From positions 3,844,001 through 3,908,000 of the forward strand of contig NZ_CP059735.1 in the NCBI RefSeq assembly GCF_000948975.2: a stretch of 64,000 nt of DNA. The letters run 5' to 3'. Positions 36,454 through 46,372 of this stretch are shown here, in pieces. The notes under the pieces were generated by a model, which was not told the DNA's origin, ran no database searches, and saw only the letters and a list, made by a program, of their open reading frames with translations. The position numbers were made by a program, and so were the translations under genes. This DNA is from Thalassomonas actiniarum (GTDB lineage: Bacteria; Pseudomonadota; Gammaproteobacteria; Enterobacterales; Alteromonadaceae). The stretch's first letter is position 1. Each line of letters opens with the position of its first letter.

Positions 36454-39447
36454 ATGTATATAAGCTCCAAAGTTGCCAGAGCCGTTAAGCTTGCCCTGAT
36501 ATTTGGCACAGCTTCTACCGCTCTGTTAACACCCACCAGTCTCTTGGCAGAAGAAGCACAGGCAGAACAAGAAGTAGAACGAATCGCAGTCACTGGCAGC
36601 CGTATCCGCCGTCCGGGCGCGGTATCAGCCAGTCCTATTCTTTCTATGGATTCAGAAGAAATGAGTTATATGCAGGAACCTGAAGTTGAAAAGGTCCTGC
36701 GGGTCTTACCCGGTACTACTCCCGGGGACGGCTCCAATGCCAATAACGGTACGGCAGGTGCCGCCACCGTCAATTTACGCGGACTAGAGCCCGAACGTTC
36801 ACTGGTCTTAATGAATGGCAGGCGACTAGTGCCCTTTAACTATGATGGCCAGGTAGACACCGCCACTATACCCACGGCCTTGGTTGATCGGGTTGACTTG
36901 GTCACAGGCGGCGCTTCTGCAGTATATGGCTCAGATGCCATTGCCGGAGCCGTCAACTTCATTATGAAGAACAATTTTGAAGGGGTGGCCCTGGAATATA
37001 ATTTTTCCGAAACCGAAGAAGGTGACGGCACCCGGGATACCATTTCTTTAACCTTAGGCTCTAATTTGGAAGATGGCCGGGGTAATGTCGCGGTATCCGC
37101 CAGCTGGATGAGCCGGGAAGCCATTATGCTCGGAGATCGCGATTTAGGTTTACTCGGCATTGACACCGCCAGTGGCGCCGGTTATGAGCAGTTTCAAAAT
37201 GGCGAGCCGCCGGTCGATCCCGTTGCCGGCTGTGGTGGCCCCAATACCGTCGATTTTGTCCAGGGCTCAGGCTCGACCACGTCCATTCCCACCCGATTTG
37301 CCATAGTCGGCGCCGGTGCCGCCGCTTCCGGGCAATTCAGGGATGACGGTACTATCGGTGAAGAATGTAGCCGTTTTAACTTTAACCCTTTTAATTTCTA
37401 CCAAACCCCGCAGGAAAGATACAGCGCCACCGCCATCGCCCATTATGATATTAATGACGATGTGCGCGCCTATACCACATTTAATTACAGTAAGGTCCGC
37501 GTAGATGCCCAGGTCGCACCCTCCGGAACTTTTGGTGCCTCTTTTGACTTACCCCTGGCCAACCCCCTTATTGGCGATCAGGCACGCCAATGGATGATAG
37601 ATGCCGGTAACACCGCCCTGGGCAATGGCTTATTGGAGGACGGAGGCAGCTGGAATGACGTTAACGGCAATGGCGTAGTTGATAGCGAAGATTACCTGAC
37701 GGTACAACTGCGCAGACGTACCGCAGAATTAGGCGCCCGCACAGAGCTTTATGATACCGATCAGTTCCAGATACTGGCAGGGTTTGAAGGCACGCTTTAC
37801 GAAGACTGGGGATTTGATATCTCCTATCAATATGGCGAGTCTAACCGGGTCACCACCCGCGGCGGTTACACTAACCTGACCAATGTGCAAAATGCCTTAG
37901 ACAGTGTTGATGGCGTCACCTGTGCCAACGGCGACACCAATTGTGTGCCTATCAACTTATTTGGCGGTTTTGGTACCATCACCGATGAAATGGCAGCTTA
38001 TGCCCAGGCCATCGCCCTGCAAACCCAAAGATATGAGCAAACCGTGGCTCAGCTGGTGATCGACGGGCCGATAGAATTTATCGAAGTACCTGGCGTAGGA
38101 GAACCTTTGTCTATCAGCATAGGTTTCGAACACAGGCAGGAAAAAGGTACCTTAACCCCGGATGAATGTTTAAAACTTGCCCCGGCAAGCTGTCAGGGCG
38201 GCGCCGGCGGTAACTTATTGCCGATTTCCGGCGGCTATAAGGCGGATGAAATCTTCTTCGAAGGTATACTGCCCATTTTTGACGGTGCAGAATATGCCGA
38301 TACCCTGGATTTAGAGTTCGGTTACCGCGCCGCCGATTATGACTCGGTCGGCAATGTCAGTACCTGGAAACTGGGCTTTAGCTGGCGGCCTGTGGATGAT
38401 TTATTAATTCGTGTGATGCAGCAATCGGCTACCCGGGCGCCAAATGTCGGTGAAATAGCCTCTCCCGTGGTCACGGGACTGGATAATGCCCTGCAGGACC
38501 CCTGCTCTGTCGCCAATGCCGCCAATATTGACGACACCCTGCGCCAGTTATGTATTTCAACCGGCATGACAGACGCCCAGGTCGGTCAGGTACAGGATGT
38601 TATCTCGGGACAAATCAACTCCATCGACGGCAGTGACCCCGCCAACCTCCCCTCCGAAGAAGAGGCCGATACCTTTACCGCAGGTTTTGTCTGGAGCTCA
38701 GACTTCCTCGATGACTTTACCATCACAGTCGATTATTACGATATCGATATTGATGATGTTATCGGTGAATTCACCGCCCAGGAAGTCCTGGACGCCTGTT
38801 ATATTAACGGACTGGCCAGCGAATGTGCAAAAATCAACCGTATCGGCGGCGACTTGACGGTAGCCGGCTCCGGGGTTGAGCTGTTCACCACTAACCTGAA
38901 GAATCAAAAAGCTGAAGGTATCGAAGTCGGCGTGAATTTTAACGTCAAACTCGGCGATATGGGAGACTTGGCCCTGTCCGCCAATATCAACAAATACCTG
39001 ACCCATGAAAAACAGGCTTCTGATGTTCAGCCGGTTATCGACTGTAACGGTTATTTTGGTACCTCCTGTGATCCGGTATCCGAACTGCGCTGGGTACAAA
39101 GAACCACCTGGAGCTATGAAGACTTTACCGTTTCCCTGTTGTGGCGCCATATGAGCAGTATAGAGGTTGAACCATTCCAATATGCCGCAGCAACGGCTGA
39201 GGGCGGACCCGGCTACTTTGATGCCTTCAAGAAAATCGACAGCGCCGATTATGTCGATCTGTTCGCCAGTTATCACTACGGCGACCATATGAAGTTCACC
39301 TTCGGGGTCGATAACCTGTTCGAGGAAGATCCACCGGTAGTTGGCGGCGAGGCAGGTAGCACTCAGTATAACTCGGGTAATACCTTCCCCAGTAACTATG
39401 ATGTGCTAGGCCGTCTCTATAAAGTGGGGGTTAAGTTTGAGTTTTAA
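36454..39447 (+). CDS. TonB-dependent outer-membrane receptor
   Basis: Outer-membrane transporter of 997 residues, driven by TonB. Signal peptide (about residues 1-32), then a region with EQEVERIAVTGSRIRRPGA, which is TonB-box-like, a plug domain (VNLRGL, LVLMNGRR, VDLVTGGASAVYGSDAIAGAVNF, the latter standard) and a large barrel ending in the C-terminal KVGVKFEF aromatic signature. The size and the RIRRP start resemble the carbohydrate/peptide-type receptors abundant in Alteromonadales; the substrate is unknown. The ATG at 36454 has GGAG six bases upstream, which lies inside the longer frame opening at 36442. It is divergent from the LytTR regulator, a possible controller. Terminator follows. 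Confidence 0.93.
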   Translation: MYISSKVARAVKLALIFGTASTALLTPTSLLAEEAQAEQEVERIAVTGSRIRRPGAVSASPILSMDSEEMSYMQEPEVEKVLRVLPGTTPGDGSNANNGTAGAATVNLRGLEPERSLVLMNGRRLVPFNYDGQVDTATIPTALVDRVDLVTGGASAVYGSDAIAGAVNFIMKNNFEGVALEYNFSETEEGDGTRDTISLTLGSNLEDGRGNVAVSASWMSREAIMLGDRDLGLLGIDTASGAGYEQFQNGEPPVDPVAGCGGPNTVDFVQGSGSTTSIPTRFAIVGAGAAASGQFRDDGTIGEECSRFNFNPFNFYQTPQERYSATAIAHYDINDDVRAYTTFNYSKVRVDAQVAPSGTFGASFDLPLANPLIGDQARQWMIDAGNTALGNGLLEDGGSWNDVNGNGVVDSEDYLTVQLRRRTAELGARTELYDTDQFQILAGFEGTLYEDWGFDISYQYGESNRVTTRGGYTNLTNVQNALDSVDGVTCANGDTNCVPINLFGGFGTITDEMAAYAQAIALQTQRYEQTVAQLVIDGPIEFIEVPGVGEPLSISIGFEHRQEKGTLTPDECLKLAPASCQGGAGGNLLPISGGYKADEIFFEGILPIFDGAEYADTLDLEFGYRAADYDSVGNVSTWKLGFSWRPVDDLLIRVMQQSATRAPNVGEIASPVVTGLDNALQDPCSVANAANIDDTLRQLCISTGMTDAQVGQVQDVISGQINSIDGSDPANLPSEEEADTFTAGFVWSSDFLDDFTITVDYYDIDIDDVIGEFTAQEVLDACYINGLASECAKINRIGGDLTVAGSGVELFTTNLKNQKAEGIEVGVNFNVKLGDMGDLALSANINKYLTHEKQASDVQPVIDCNGYFGTSCDPVSELRWVQRTTWSYEDFTVSLLWRHMSSIEVEPFQYAAATAEGGPGYFDAFKKIDSADYVDLFASYHYGDHMKFTFGVDNLFEEDPPVVGGEAGSTQYNSGNTFPSNYDVLGRLYKVGVKFEF

Positions 39448-39472
39448 CTAAGCGCCTATACCACGCATAGTA

Positions 39473-39502
39473 AAACAGGGCCTGCTGGCCCTGTTTTTTT
39501 AT
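39473..39502 (+). terminator. Rho-independent terminator of the TonB receptor gene
   Basis: Perfect stem AACAGGGCC/GGCCCTGTT, 4-base loop, T7. The T-run favours the plus strand; the A-run before it may also serve the convergent DUF5610 gene. Confidence 0.92.
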
Positions 39503-39538
39503 GCATAAAATGAAACTTATAATGCGAACGCAATAAGG

Positions 39539-40783
39539 TTAACTTAACGCATCCAATAACCTCTGGTTGAAATTAACAAACTGCCCACTGCTGCTATCTA
39601 AAGCATCCTTCGCGTCAGCCAATACTTGCTCGGCAACACCGCTCATTAACTCTTTCAGGTTATTGCCTGCAAACAAATTATCGGCGAGGCTGGCGGCACT
39701 GTCCAAATCTTTTAAATATGGCGAAATAGCAGCAAAAGGCGACTCATGCTGCTGAGGCACACGGCCATAATGCTCGGTAACGGCGACTTGTTTCACTTCC
39801 TGGAAGTCAAAAGAGACCTGGGCAACCTGCTGATCGTCAAAACCAAGTTCATTGGCCTGTTGCCAGGCTTGTTCGATATCACCACTGAAAAACGTATCGG
39901 CAAGTTTGCCGATATCCTGCACCAGCGAACTGACGGCTTCGAGTTCTTCTTCATCAAGCTCACCTTCAATCTGTAAGCTGAACGACTGGCTCTGGCTAAA
40001 ACTGATCTCCCGGCTGAACATGCCCTGTTGCTGCATACTCTGCTGATCTAAAGTCATCAGGCTGCCAAAATGAATATTAATATTATCCCCGTCCCGGGTC
40101 TGGATATTAATCGTGCCCTGCTCCTGCTCCAGCATATTTAACTGTTGACTGAGCAGGCCATTAGCCGCTAATCCCATATCACCTTGGCCAAGCCCATTCT
40201 CAGCGCCAGACTTTTCAGTACCAAACAATTCTTCTTCAAACTCATTAAGATCACTTTGCAGCAAATCGTAACTCTTGTTAATCCCCTGCTCCAGCTCTTC
40301 TGTCATCATGCCCAGGCCTTCTAATTCTTCCCGGGCCATACCAAAACCCTGTTCAATGCCCGAGCGGGCCTGGCTGAGCATATCGGCAAGTTTGTCATCA
40401 TCGGCGCCATCGGCTTTTGCCAGCATAATGCCGCTGGAAACAAATTCCATGACATTTTCCGCCACCGCTTCAAAATCAAAGGAAAAAGGCTCTACTTCCA
40501 TCTTATCCAGCTGGCGGGTTTGTTTTTCACTCAGCTGAATGCTTTGACGGCTTTCAAAAGTCACATTAAAAGAATCTCCCAGGGTGACATTACTTTTTAA
40601 TGCCGACATCAAGGACTGTACCCCCAGGCGCAATTTATGCTGAGACGATACCCCGGCACTGACTTCATCCTGCCTGGTTGATAACTTATCGGCTTTATGT
40701 TCGCCGTCCCCTGTCCCCTGAGCTTTGCCCTGACCTTTATTCAAAGGGCGGTTAACTGGCTGATCTATTGGGTTAATGTTCAT
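39539..40783 (-). CDS. DUF5610-like protein, acidic and helical
   Basis: A 414-residue acidic protein with no signal peptide or membrane segment. The first part (residues 40-170) with SQHKLRLGVQSLMSALKSNVTLGDSFNV and FDFEAVAENVMEFVSSGI resembles DUF5610 proteins of Vibrio and Shewanella; the middle is Glu/Leu-rich and likely helical, and the end contains a Gln-rich and DSSSGQFVNFNQRLLDALS tail. Function is unknown. It is convergent with the TonB receptor and divergent from the AsmA-like gene. Confidence 0.7.
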   Translation of the reverse strand: MNINPIDQPVNRPLNKGQGKAQGTGDGEHKADKLSTRQDEVSAGVSSQHKLRLGVQSLMSALKSNVTLGDSFNVTFESRQSIQLSEKQTRQLDKMEVEPFSFDFEAVAENVMEFVSSGIMLAKADGADDDKLADMLSQARSGIEQGFGMAREELEGLGMMTEELEQGINKSYDLLQSDLNEFEEELFGTEKSGAENGLGQGDMGLAANGLLSQQLNMLEQEQGTINIQTRDGDNINIHFGSLMTLDQQSMQQQGMFSREISFSQSQSFSLQIEGELDEEELEAVSSLVQDIGKLADTFFSGDIEQAWQQANELGFDDQQVAQVSFDFQEVKQVAVTEHYGRVPQQHESPFAAISPYLKDLDSAASLADNLFAGNNLKELMSGVAEQVLADAKDALDSSSGQFVNFNQRLLDALS

Positions 40784-41025
40784 GTGAATAACCTGCGGTA
40801 CCTTGGCCTTAGTAATACTGTATCGGCCCCATAAAACATAACTTAAGGGGAATTTGTCGTTTTTTTAATCTCGAAAGTATACACAAGAAGCCCGCTAAAG
40901 CGGAATGATTTTATTGGTAATTGGCAGGGAAAGAAGTCATCTGCTTGGCTATAGTAATAACGGTGCTTTAACATCAACAAAATCTGAGGGCCGCTGGCTC
41001 CAGAGCACAACATTTAAGGATAAAT

Positions 41026-43044
41026 ATGAGCACAGCGAGTAAAGCCTTGATCTCAGTGATCGCCTTTGTCATCTGCCTGGTAGTGATCCTACCCTTTTTC
41101 ATCTCATCGGATGATATCCTGGCACAGGTGAGCAGCCAGGTGGAAAAACAAACCGGTCGCTCCCTGTTTATCGACGGAGAGAAAAAGCTCAGTCTTTTTC
41201 CTGCCCTAGTGCTCGAGCTTAACCGGGTCCGTTTTGCCAACCTGCCGCAGGGTTCAAGAAAAAACATGGTGACGATGACATCCATGCAAATTCATTTGCC
41301 CTGGATGTCCATTTTTTCAAAACAACTCAATATTGAAAAATTTATCGTCATAGAGCCGGATATCCTGCTGGAAGTCGACGATAAAGGAACAGCTAACTGG
41401 CAATTTCTCCCGGTAAACAATACCACTTTAAGCCAAAAGGCCAGTCCCCCCGGGCAAAAAACAACAAATGCGGTAACACCGCAACACCCGCCAATGTCCC
41501 TGCCCGAAGGTTTTGATTTGCAGTTAGGTCAGATAGAAATTCAAAACGGTACTATCACTTATCTGGACAAACGAAAAGAGGTTTCGCAGCAACGCATTAA
41601 ACTCGACAAGCTCAATCTGGCCATTTTGCTGCCGTCACTGCACCAGGCATTAAAAATTAACGGTGAAATAAGTTATGCCGATCAAGTTTTTAGCTTAGCC
41701 AGTACCTTATCAACCCCCGTCGAGGCTTTAAACAGGCAAAGCTTTACCTTTTCCATCGCGTTAACTTCGACACTGGCAAACCTTAACTACAACGGAAAAA
41801 TCACCAACCTTGGGGAAGACATCCGCGGGACACTCAATCTCTCAGGCGACTCAGTAAAAAAAATTGCCTTATGGCAAAAACTGCCGCTTGAGGCACAAGC
41901 GCAGGCTTTTAACCAGTTTTCCCTGATCGGCAATCTGCATTTAAACAACAATATCCTGCGTCTTGAACAGCTCAATGCCACTTTAGATGAGCTCTCGATA
42001 AATGGAGAAGCGGATTTACACTTGACCACGCCTCCCTATATCCGCAGCGATATTAATCTCGGTATACTGAATCTAACGCCTTATCTGCCCCCAAAAAATA
42101 AAGATGCCCCCGGCCTTAACACCGACAAAAGTCCGCCGCCCTCTCCGGCCGAAAAAGAGGGCCCCTCAGACAAACAAGCTCAGCCAATAGTTTGGGATAA
42201 AACCCCGATAGACCTGGCCGCTCTCGGGGCAGTCAACGCTGATATCAAGATAAGCTCTGAACAACTCCAGCTTAATGACATCACCCTGGGGACAAACCAG
42301 CTAAATATTTCCCTGAAAAATAAACGGGCAGAGATAGCGTTAACTCAATTTAGTGCCTATCAGGGCCAAGGCAAGGGCACAATCAAACTCAATGCCTCCA
42401 CCAGCCCGTATCAGCTAAACACAGAGTTTTCACTTTCAGGTATTCAGGCTCAGCCACTGCTCAGGGATGTTATCGGTTTTGAACAGCTTATCGGTAGTGG
42501 CAAACTCAACTTCTCTTTCACCAGTCATGGCCAAAGCCTGAATGACTTTATCAACCAGCTTAACGGCACCGTCAGCACCGAGTTAAGCGATGGCGCCATA
42601 AAAGGCGTTAATCTCGGAGCGCTGGCCCGCAGTGCTAAAAACCTGCTTAGCGGAAACTTTGATAAAATGAGCCTGGATAAAGACTTCAGTCAGTCAGAAA
42701 AAACAGACTTTGCCGCCCTCAATGCCAGCTTTCAGTTTGCCCAAGGCATAAGCACGGATAATCAGCTAACCCTGGCAAACCCTTTTCTCAGGGTTAGCGG
42801 CCAGGGAAAAGTCAACCTGCCCGAAAGCCACTTAGACTATCGCCTTAACACCCGTTTGGTCAATTCAGCCAAAGGGCAGGCAAGCACGGAAAAAACGTCG
42901 GGATTAACCCTGCCGGTCAAAATCAAAGGTCCCTTCCATCAGCTGAAAATCAAGGCAGATCTTAAAAGTGAAGCCAGTGAGCAATTAAAACAAAAAGCAA
43001 AAGATAAAATTACAGACAAATTAAAAGATTTATTTGGAAATTAA
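41026..43044 (+). CDS. AsmA-family envelope protein
   Basis: An inner-membrane-anchored periplasmic protein of 672 residues. It has an N-terminal membrane segment (about 6-28), the AsmA-type start with LAQVSSQVEKQTGRSLFIDGEKKLSLFP and LVLELNRVRFAN, a long beta-rich groove, a Pro-rich low-complexity break near residues 360-385, and an AsmA C-terminal domain with GSGKLNFSFTSHGQSL, LNGTVSTELSDGAIKGVNL and the late KIKGPFHQLKIKADLKSEA. AsmA proteins belong to the bridge-like group thought to move phospholipids to the outer membrane. It is followed by ompA-like after 60 bases. Confidence 0.93.
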   Translation: MSTASKALISVIAFVICLVVILPFFISSDDILAQVSSQVEKQTGRSLFIDGEKKLSLFPALVLELNRVRFANLPQGSRKNMVTMTSMQIHLPWMSIFSKQLNIEKFIVIEPDILLEVDDKGTANWQFLPVNNTTLSQKASPPGQKTTNAVTPQHPPMSLPEGFDLQLGQIEIQNGTITYLDKRKEVSQQRIKLDKLNLAILLPSLHQALKINGEISYADQVFSLASTLSTPVEALNRQSFTFSIALTSTLANLNYNGKITNLGEDIRGTLNLSGDSVKKIALWQKLPLEAQAQAFNQFSLIGNLHLNNNILRLEQLNATLDELSINGEADLHLTTPPYIRSDINLGILNLTPYLPPKNKDAPGLNTDKSPPPSPAEKEGPSDKQAQPIVWDKTPIDLAALGAVNADIKISSEQLQLNDITLGTNQLNISLKNKRAEIALTQFSAYQGQGKGTIKLNASTSPYQLNTEFSLSGIQAQPLLRDVIGFEQLIGSGKLNFSFTSHGQSLNDFINQLNGTVSTELSDGAIKGVNLGALARSAKNLLSGNFDKMSLDKDFSQSEKTDFAALNASFQFAQGISTDNQLTLANPFLRVSGQGKVNLPESHLDYRLNTRLVNSAKGQASTEKTSGLTLPVKIKGPFHQLKIKADLKSEASEQLKQKAKDKITDKLKDLFGN

Positions 43045-43104
43045 GCTTTCTTTGACCCATAGTTAACGCACAAACAACTGAAAATATAAGTAAAAAGTAA
43101 AATC

Positions 43105-44340
43105 ATGAAAAACTTAACCTGGAAAACATTCACAAAACGCTTGTGGTCTTCACTCACTGTTTTATGCGGTTTTTCTTTACTGCTTTGCTCACCGGCAAGC
43201 CTGGCGGAAACCCCGGATGCCAAAGTCCTGGTGGGAAATGCCTATTTCGGCGTTGATAGCCTCTACCTTACCACAGATAATGACAGAAAAGTGAACAACC
43301 CCACTAATACCAGCATTGATCATGGCTATGGTGCCGGGCTGCATTTTGGCTACCGGGTCAACCCGACCTTTGAAGTCAGGGGCTTTTGGAGTAACCTCAG
43401 CCTGGAAGTTGAAAATAACGGCAAGAGCCCGGACGGCCGGATGTTCGGCATCGATGGCCTGATATTTCCTGATGCCAAGAATGTGTATTTTATCACCGGC
43501 ATCAATATGATGGACTTACAAGCACGGGATGTTGCCGTCAATCTCGGCGCCGGTTACCGCCATTATTTTCAGGATCATTTTGCCCTGCAGGCCGAAACCA
43601 AAGCATACTTTACCCCGGAAGAAAATCATACCGACTTTTCCCTGGGCCTAAGCCTGGTCTATTTCTTTGATACCAACAAGCCCAGGATAAGCAAACCCGT
43701 CGACAGTGACCGGGACGGCATCCCTGATAGCCGCGATCTGTGCCCTGCAAGCCCGCCAGGTGCCCGGGTTGATAATACCGGCTGCCCTGACAGCGATAAT
43801 GACGGTATCGGCGATAATAAAGATCTTTGCCCGAATTCACCTGCCAACAGCAAGGTGAACAGCAAAGGCTGCGGTGATAACGACGGCGACGGGGTTGCCA
43901 ATAATCTGGATAATTGCCCGACAACCCCGCAGGGTGAAAAAGTCGACAACAAGGGCTGCCCCCTATATCAGGACGAGACTGTCACCATAGAATTACTGGT
44001 GCAATTTGACAACAATAAGTCTGAGGTAAAGGCCCGTTATTTAAGTGAAATAGAAAAAGTGGCCCGCTTTATGAAACAATATCCCAAGACCCAAGTGGAA
44101 CTGGCCGGGCATACTTCCGCCCTGGGGGATGAAAAATATAACCAGAGCCTATCCGAAAAACGCGCCCGGGCGGTAGCAAAGATCCTCACCGGGGAGTTTA
44201 ATATCAGTCCAAGCCGGGTGAGCGCAAAAGGTTACGGCGAAAGCCGGCTGAAAAATCCCGATAACAGCCGGGAAGCCCATGCAGAAAACCGCCGTATGGA
44301 AGCGGTGATCACCACAGAAGTGAAACGTTCGAGAAAATAA
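43105..44340 (+). CDS. OmpA-family outer-membrane protein with calcium-type (TSP3) repeats
   Basis: Outer-membrane protein of 411 residues: signal peptide to about residue 34 (SPASLAE), an 8-stranded OmpA-like barrel (about 40-195), three thrombospondin-type-3 repeats (about 205-285) with DSDRDGIPDSRDLCP, DSDNDGIGDNKDLCP and DNDGDGVANNLDNCP, and an OmpA C-terminal peptidoglycan-binding domain (about 290-405) with FDNNKSEVK, LAGHTSALGDEKYNQSLSEKRA and ENRRMEAVI. The layout is as in OprF-like porins. Lies after asmA-like and ends with a terminator. Confidence 0.95.
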   Translation: MKNLTWKTFTKRLWSSLTVLCGFSLLLCSPASLAETPDAKVLVGNAYFGVDSLYLTTDNDRKVNNPTNTSIDHGYGAGLHFGYRVNPTFEVRGFWSNLSLEVENNGKSPDGRMFGIDGLIFPDAKNVYFITGINMMDLQARDVAVNLGAGYRHYFQDHFALQAETKAYFTPEENHTDFSLGLSLVYFFDTNKPRISKPVDSDRDGIPDSRDLCPASPPGARVDNTGCPDSDNDGIGDNKDLCPNSPANSKVNSKGCGDNDGDGVANNLDNCPTTPQGEKVDNKGCPLYQDETVTIELLVQFDNNKSEVKARYLSEIEKVARFMKQYPKTQVELAGHTSALGDEKYNQSLSEKRARAVAKILTGEFNISPSRVSAKGYGESRLKNPDNSREAHAENRRMEAVITTEVKRSRK

Positions 44341-44370
44341 CAGACGCTTCAACAGCTTAAAAACGAATTA

Positions 44371-44395
44371 AGTCGGCACTGTGCCGGCTTTTTTA
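44371..44395 (+). terminator. Terminator of the OmpA-like gene
   Basis: Stem AGTCGGCAC/GTGCCGGCT followed by T6. Confidence 0.85.
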
Positions 44396-44454
44396 TGGTA
44401 ACTCGTGAATAATTTGCTATTCTATTAATCATATCAATAACATGAGTAGTTTAT

Positions 44455-45225
44455 ATGAAGCCTGGTTCCCGGATTAACAAAAAAAATATTATTGCGCTAA
44501 TGTCAGTTTTATTGATATTGGTCATGCCGGCACAAGCAGAAGAAGATTGGTGGAACAGCGCCAAAAAGCTCATCAACGGTATTAAGGACAAAACCGTTGG
44601 CGCCAACCTCAGCGACGAACAGATCTCACAAGGGTTAAAGCAGGCGCTGAGCGTAGGCACAGATACCGTGGTTCGGGAATTACAGCAGCCGGGCGCCTTT
44701 AACAACAATCCCGATCGCCATATCAGCTTACCTACATCACTGAAAACCGTCACCAGTGCCTTAAGCAAAGTGGGCATGAGCTCACTGCCCAAAGAACTGG
44801 AGGCACGGCTCAACCAGGCGGCAGAGCAGGCAATGCCTGGGGCGGGGCCGATATTAAAAAATGCCATTGCCGAGCTTAAACTCGAAGATATCAAAAAACT
44901 CTATCGCGGCGGCAGTGATTCCGCCACCCGATATCTCGAACAATCCATGTCTGTCCCTATCAGTACTGCCATGATCCCGGTGATCAAACAAAGTTTATCC
45001 GGTGTCGGAGCTTTTGAACTTTATGAAAACATCATGAACAAATATCGCAACCTGCCTTTCGTGCCCGAACTGAATGATGCCGATGCCAACATGATACTTT
45101 CCCTGGTTCAGCAAAAAGCCATAGGCAGTATTTTTGATAATCTGGCAGCAGAAGAAATAGCCATACGTACAGATCCTAAAAAACAAAGCACCGAATTATT
45201 AAAACAGTTATTTTCTAAAAGCTGA
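44455..45225 (+). CDS. Secreted DUF4197 protein
   Basis: A 256-residue exported protein of the DUF4197 family, function unknown. Signal peptide about residues 1-28 (LLILVMPAQAEE). Typical sequence: LSDEQISQGLKQALSVGTDTVVREL, HISLPTSLKTV, LNQAAEQAMPGAGPILKNAI, and DSATRYLEQSM. All-helical by composition. An 11-codon frame (44442-44477, ATG) overlaps the start, and its relevance is unclear. A hairpin with weak T-run follows at about 45235-45260. Confidence 0.88.
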   Translation: MKPGSRINKKNIIALMSVLLILVMPAQAEEDWWNSAKKLINGIKDKTVGANLSDEQISQGLKQALSVGTDTVVRELQQPGAFNNNPDRHISLPTSLKTVTSALSKVGMSSLPKELEARLNQAAEQAMPGAGPILKNAIAELKLEDIKKLYRGGSDSATRYLEQSMSVPISTAMIPVIKQSLSGVGAFELYENIMNKYRNLPFVPELNDADANMILSLVQQKAIGSIFDNLAAEEIAIRTDPKKQSTELLKQLFSKS

Positions 45226-45514
45226 TCAATCAGTTGCGTGCCGGTCACCGGCGCGCTTTACCTGCCCCCCGGTTTCCCTCCCTTTCCTGTCAGCTAAGCT
45301 AATGGCTTAATATGCTTCTTTTATAGACGAAATTGTTATTTAATTTTAAATTAAAAGTCCTTATGATGTTATTGAGCTTAAATTTCGGACTTTCAGCGCT
45401 GCCTTTGAAATCTAAACAGCTGGTTAGAAGTAAAGGACAAAAACCGCGATGACAAATTAACCAAAATTTCAGCCTTTAGCATTAACAAGAAAAACAAACT
45501 GATAAGGTAAACAC

Positions 45515-45958
45515 ATGGACGTATTTAACAATTTCAGACCCTCACAAAACACCCTCAACCTTATATTCGAAGTCAAACCGCCGATAAGGAAAAATGCCCT
45601 CAACTTACGCCAGGTTTTTAAATACCTGACCCCGGAGAGCTGCCTGGAAAGTGGTAAACTGGACTATTCTCCTTTTCTTTTTCTCGACCATAACGCGAAA
45701 TTACAGGTCTGCACCACCTATGACGGTGACTTTATCGATTATCTGCATAAGGTGATCAATCATCACTGTGATGTACTCAATGCGCTGTTAAGTTATGTAC
45801 TGGTACCGCAAGACCTTATCCCGATAGAGCAGAATCAAGCTGCCTTTATCGATTATATCACCGCAATCAATGTCAAAGATCAGGTCTTTTACAGCGCCCA
45901 TCCTGAGCCTAAAGTTGCCGAGATCATCAAAGATAAGCCTGAATATGATGTTGTCTGA
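45515..45958 (+). CDS. Protein of unknown function
   Basis: A 147-residue soluble protein, no signal peptide and no membrane segment. I recognise no domain. The composition is ordinary, with a Leu/Ile-rich alpha-beta pattern (LNLRQVFKYLTPESCLESG, FLFLDHNAKLQVC, VINHHCDVLNALLSYVLVPQDL). The start has AAGGTAAACAC upstream. It is isolated: 289 bases from the DUF4197 gene and 414 bases before the next gene start. It could be a cytoplasmic accessory protein, but no role can be stated. Confidence 0.7.
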   Translation: MDVFNNFRPSQNTLNLIFEVKPPIRKNALNLRQVFKYLTPESCLESGKLDYSPFLFLDHNAKLQVCTTYDGDFIDYLHKVINHHCDVLNALLSYVLVPQDLIPIEQNQAAFIDYITAINVKDQVFYSAHPEPKVAEIIKDKPEYDVV

Positions 45959-46372
45959 GCCGACAAGGTCGCGGGGTAAATATGTTGAAAGCACACTTTC
46001 CCCTTAATCTGGGGTGACTGGAACTATAGGCCTTTTCTAAAAGGCCTGAAAGATAATTCAATGGCCAACGCTTACCCGGCTCACAGGCAAAAGCCACGGG
46101 GGCATCTGTCACCTGCAGTGAAGCGACCCGGTATCTAAACATTCGGGAATAAAATTCACCTGTTGCATCAATCATACAACAAGACATTTCCACTAAAACC
46201 ATCGGCACTAAAGCCCGGATTGCCTCATGCCAGGTTTACCCTGATACTCGCGACAATCAACGGCCAACATCACATACAGACCAAGCGCATTATAACAAAT
46301 CAGCCGTTTACCATAAGAGTCCAGGCTTTATGCTAGACTAAAGTGCAAGGGAAGAAAAATGGATCACTCTGG
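45959..46372. other. Intergenic region with hairpin and repeat-like minus frame
   Basis: About 410 bases without a confident gene. A 93-codon minus frame (45927-46208) overlaps the end of the previous gene and includes a perfect AGGCCTTTT/AAAAGGCCT hairpin near 46027-46047. The wording of the frame feels like a recurring intergenic element in such genomes, which I cannot verify here. Confidence 0.4.
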
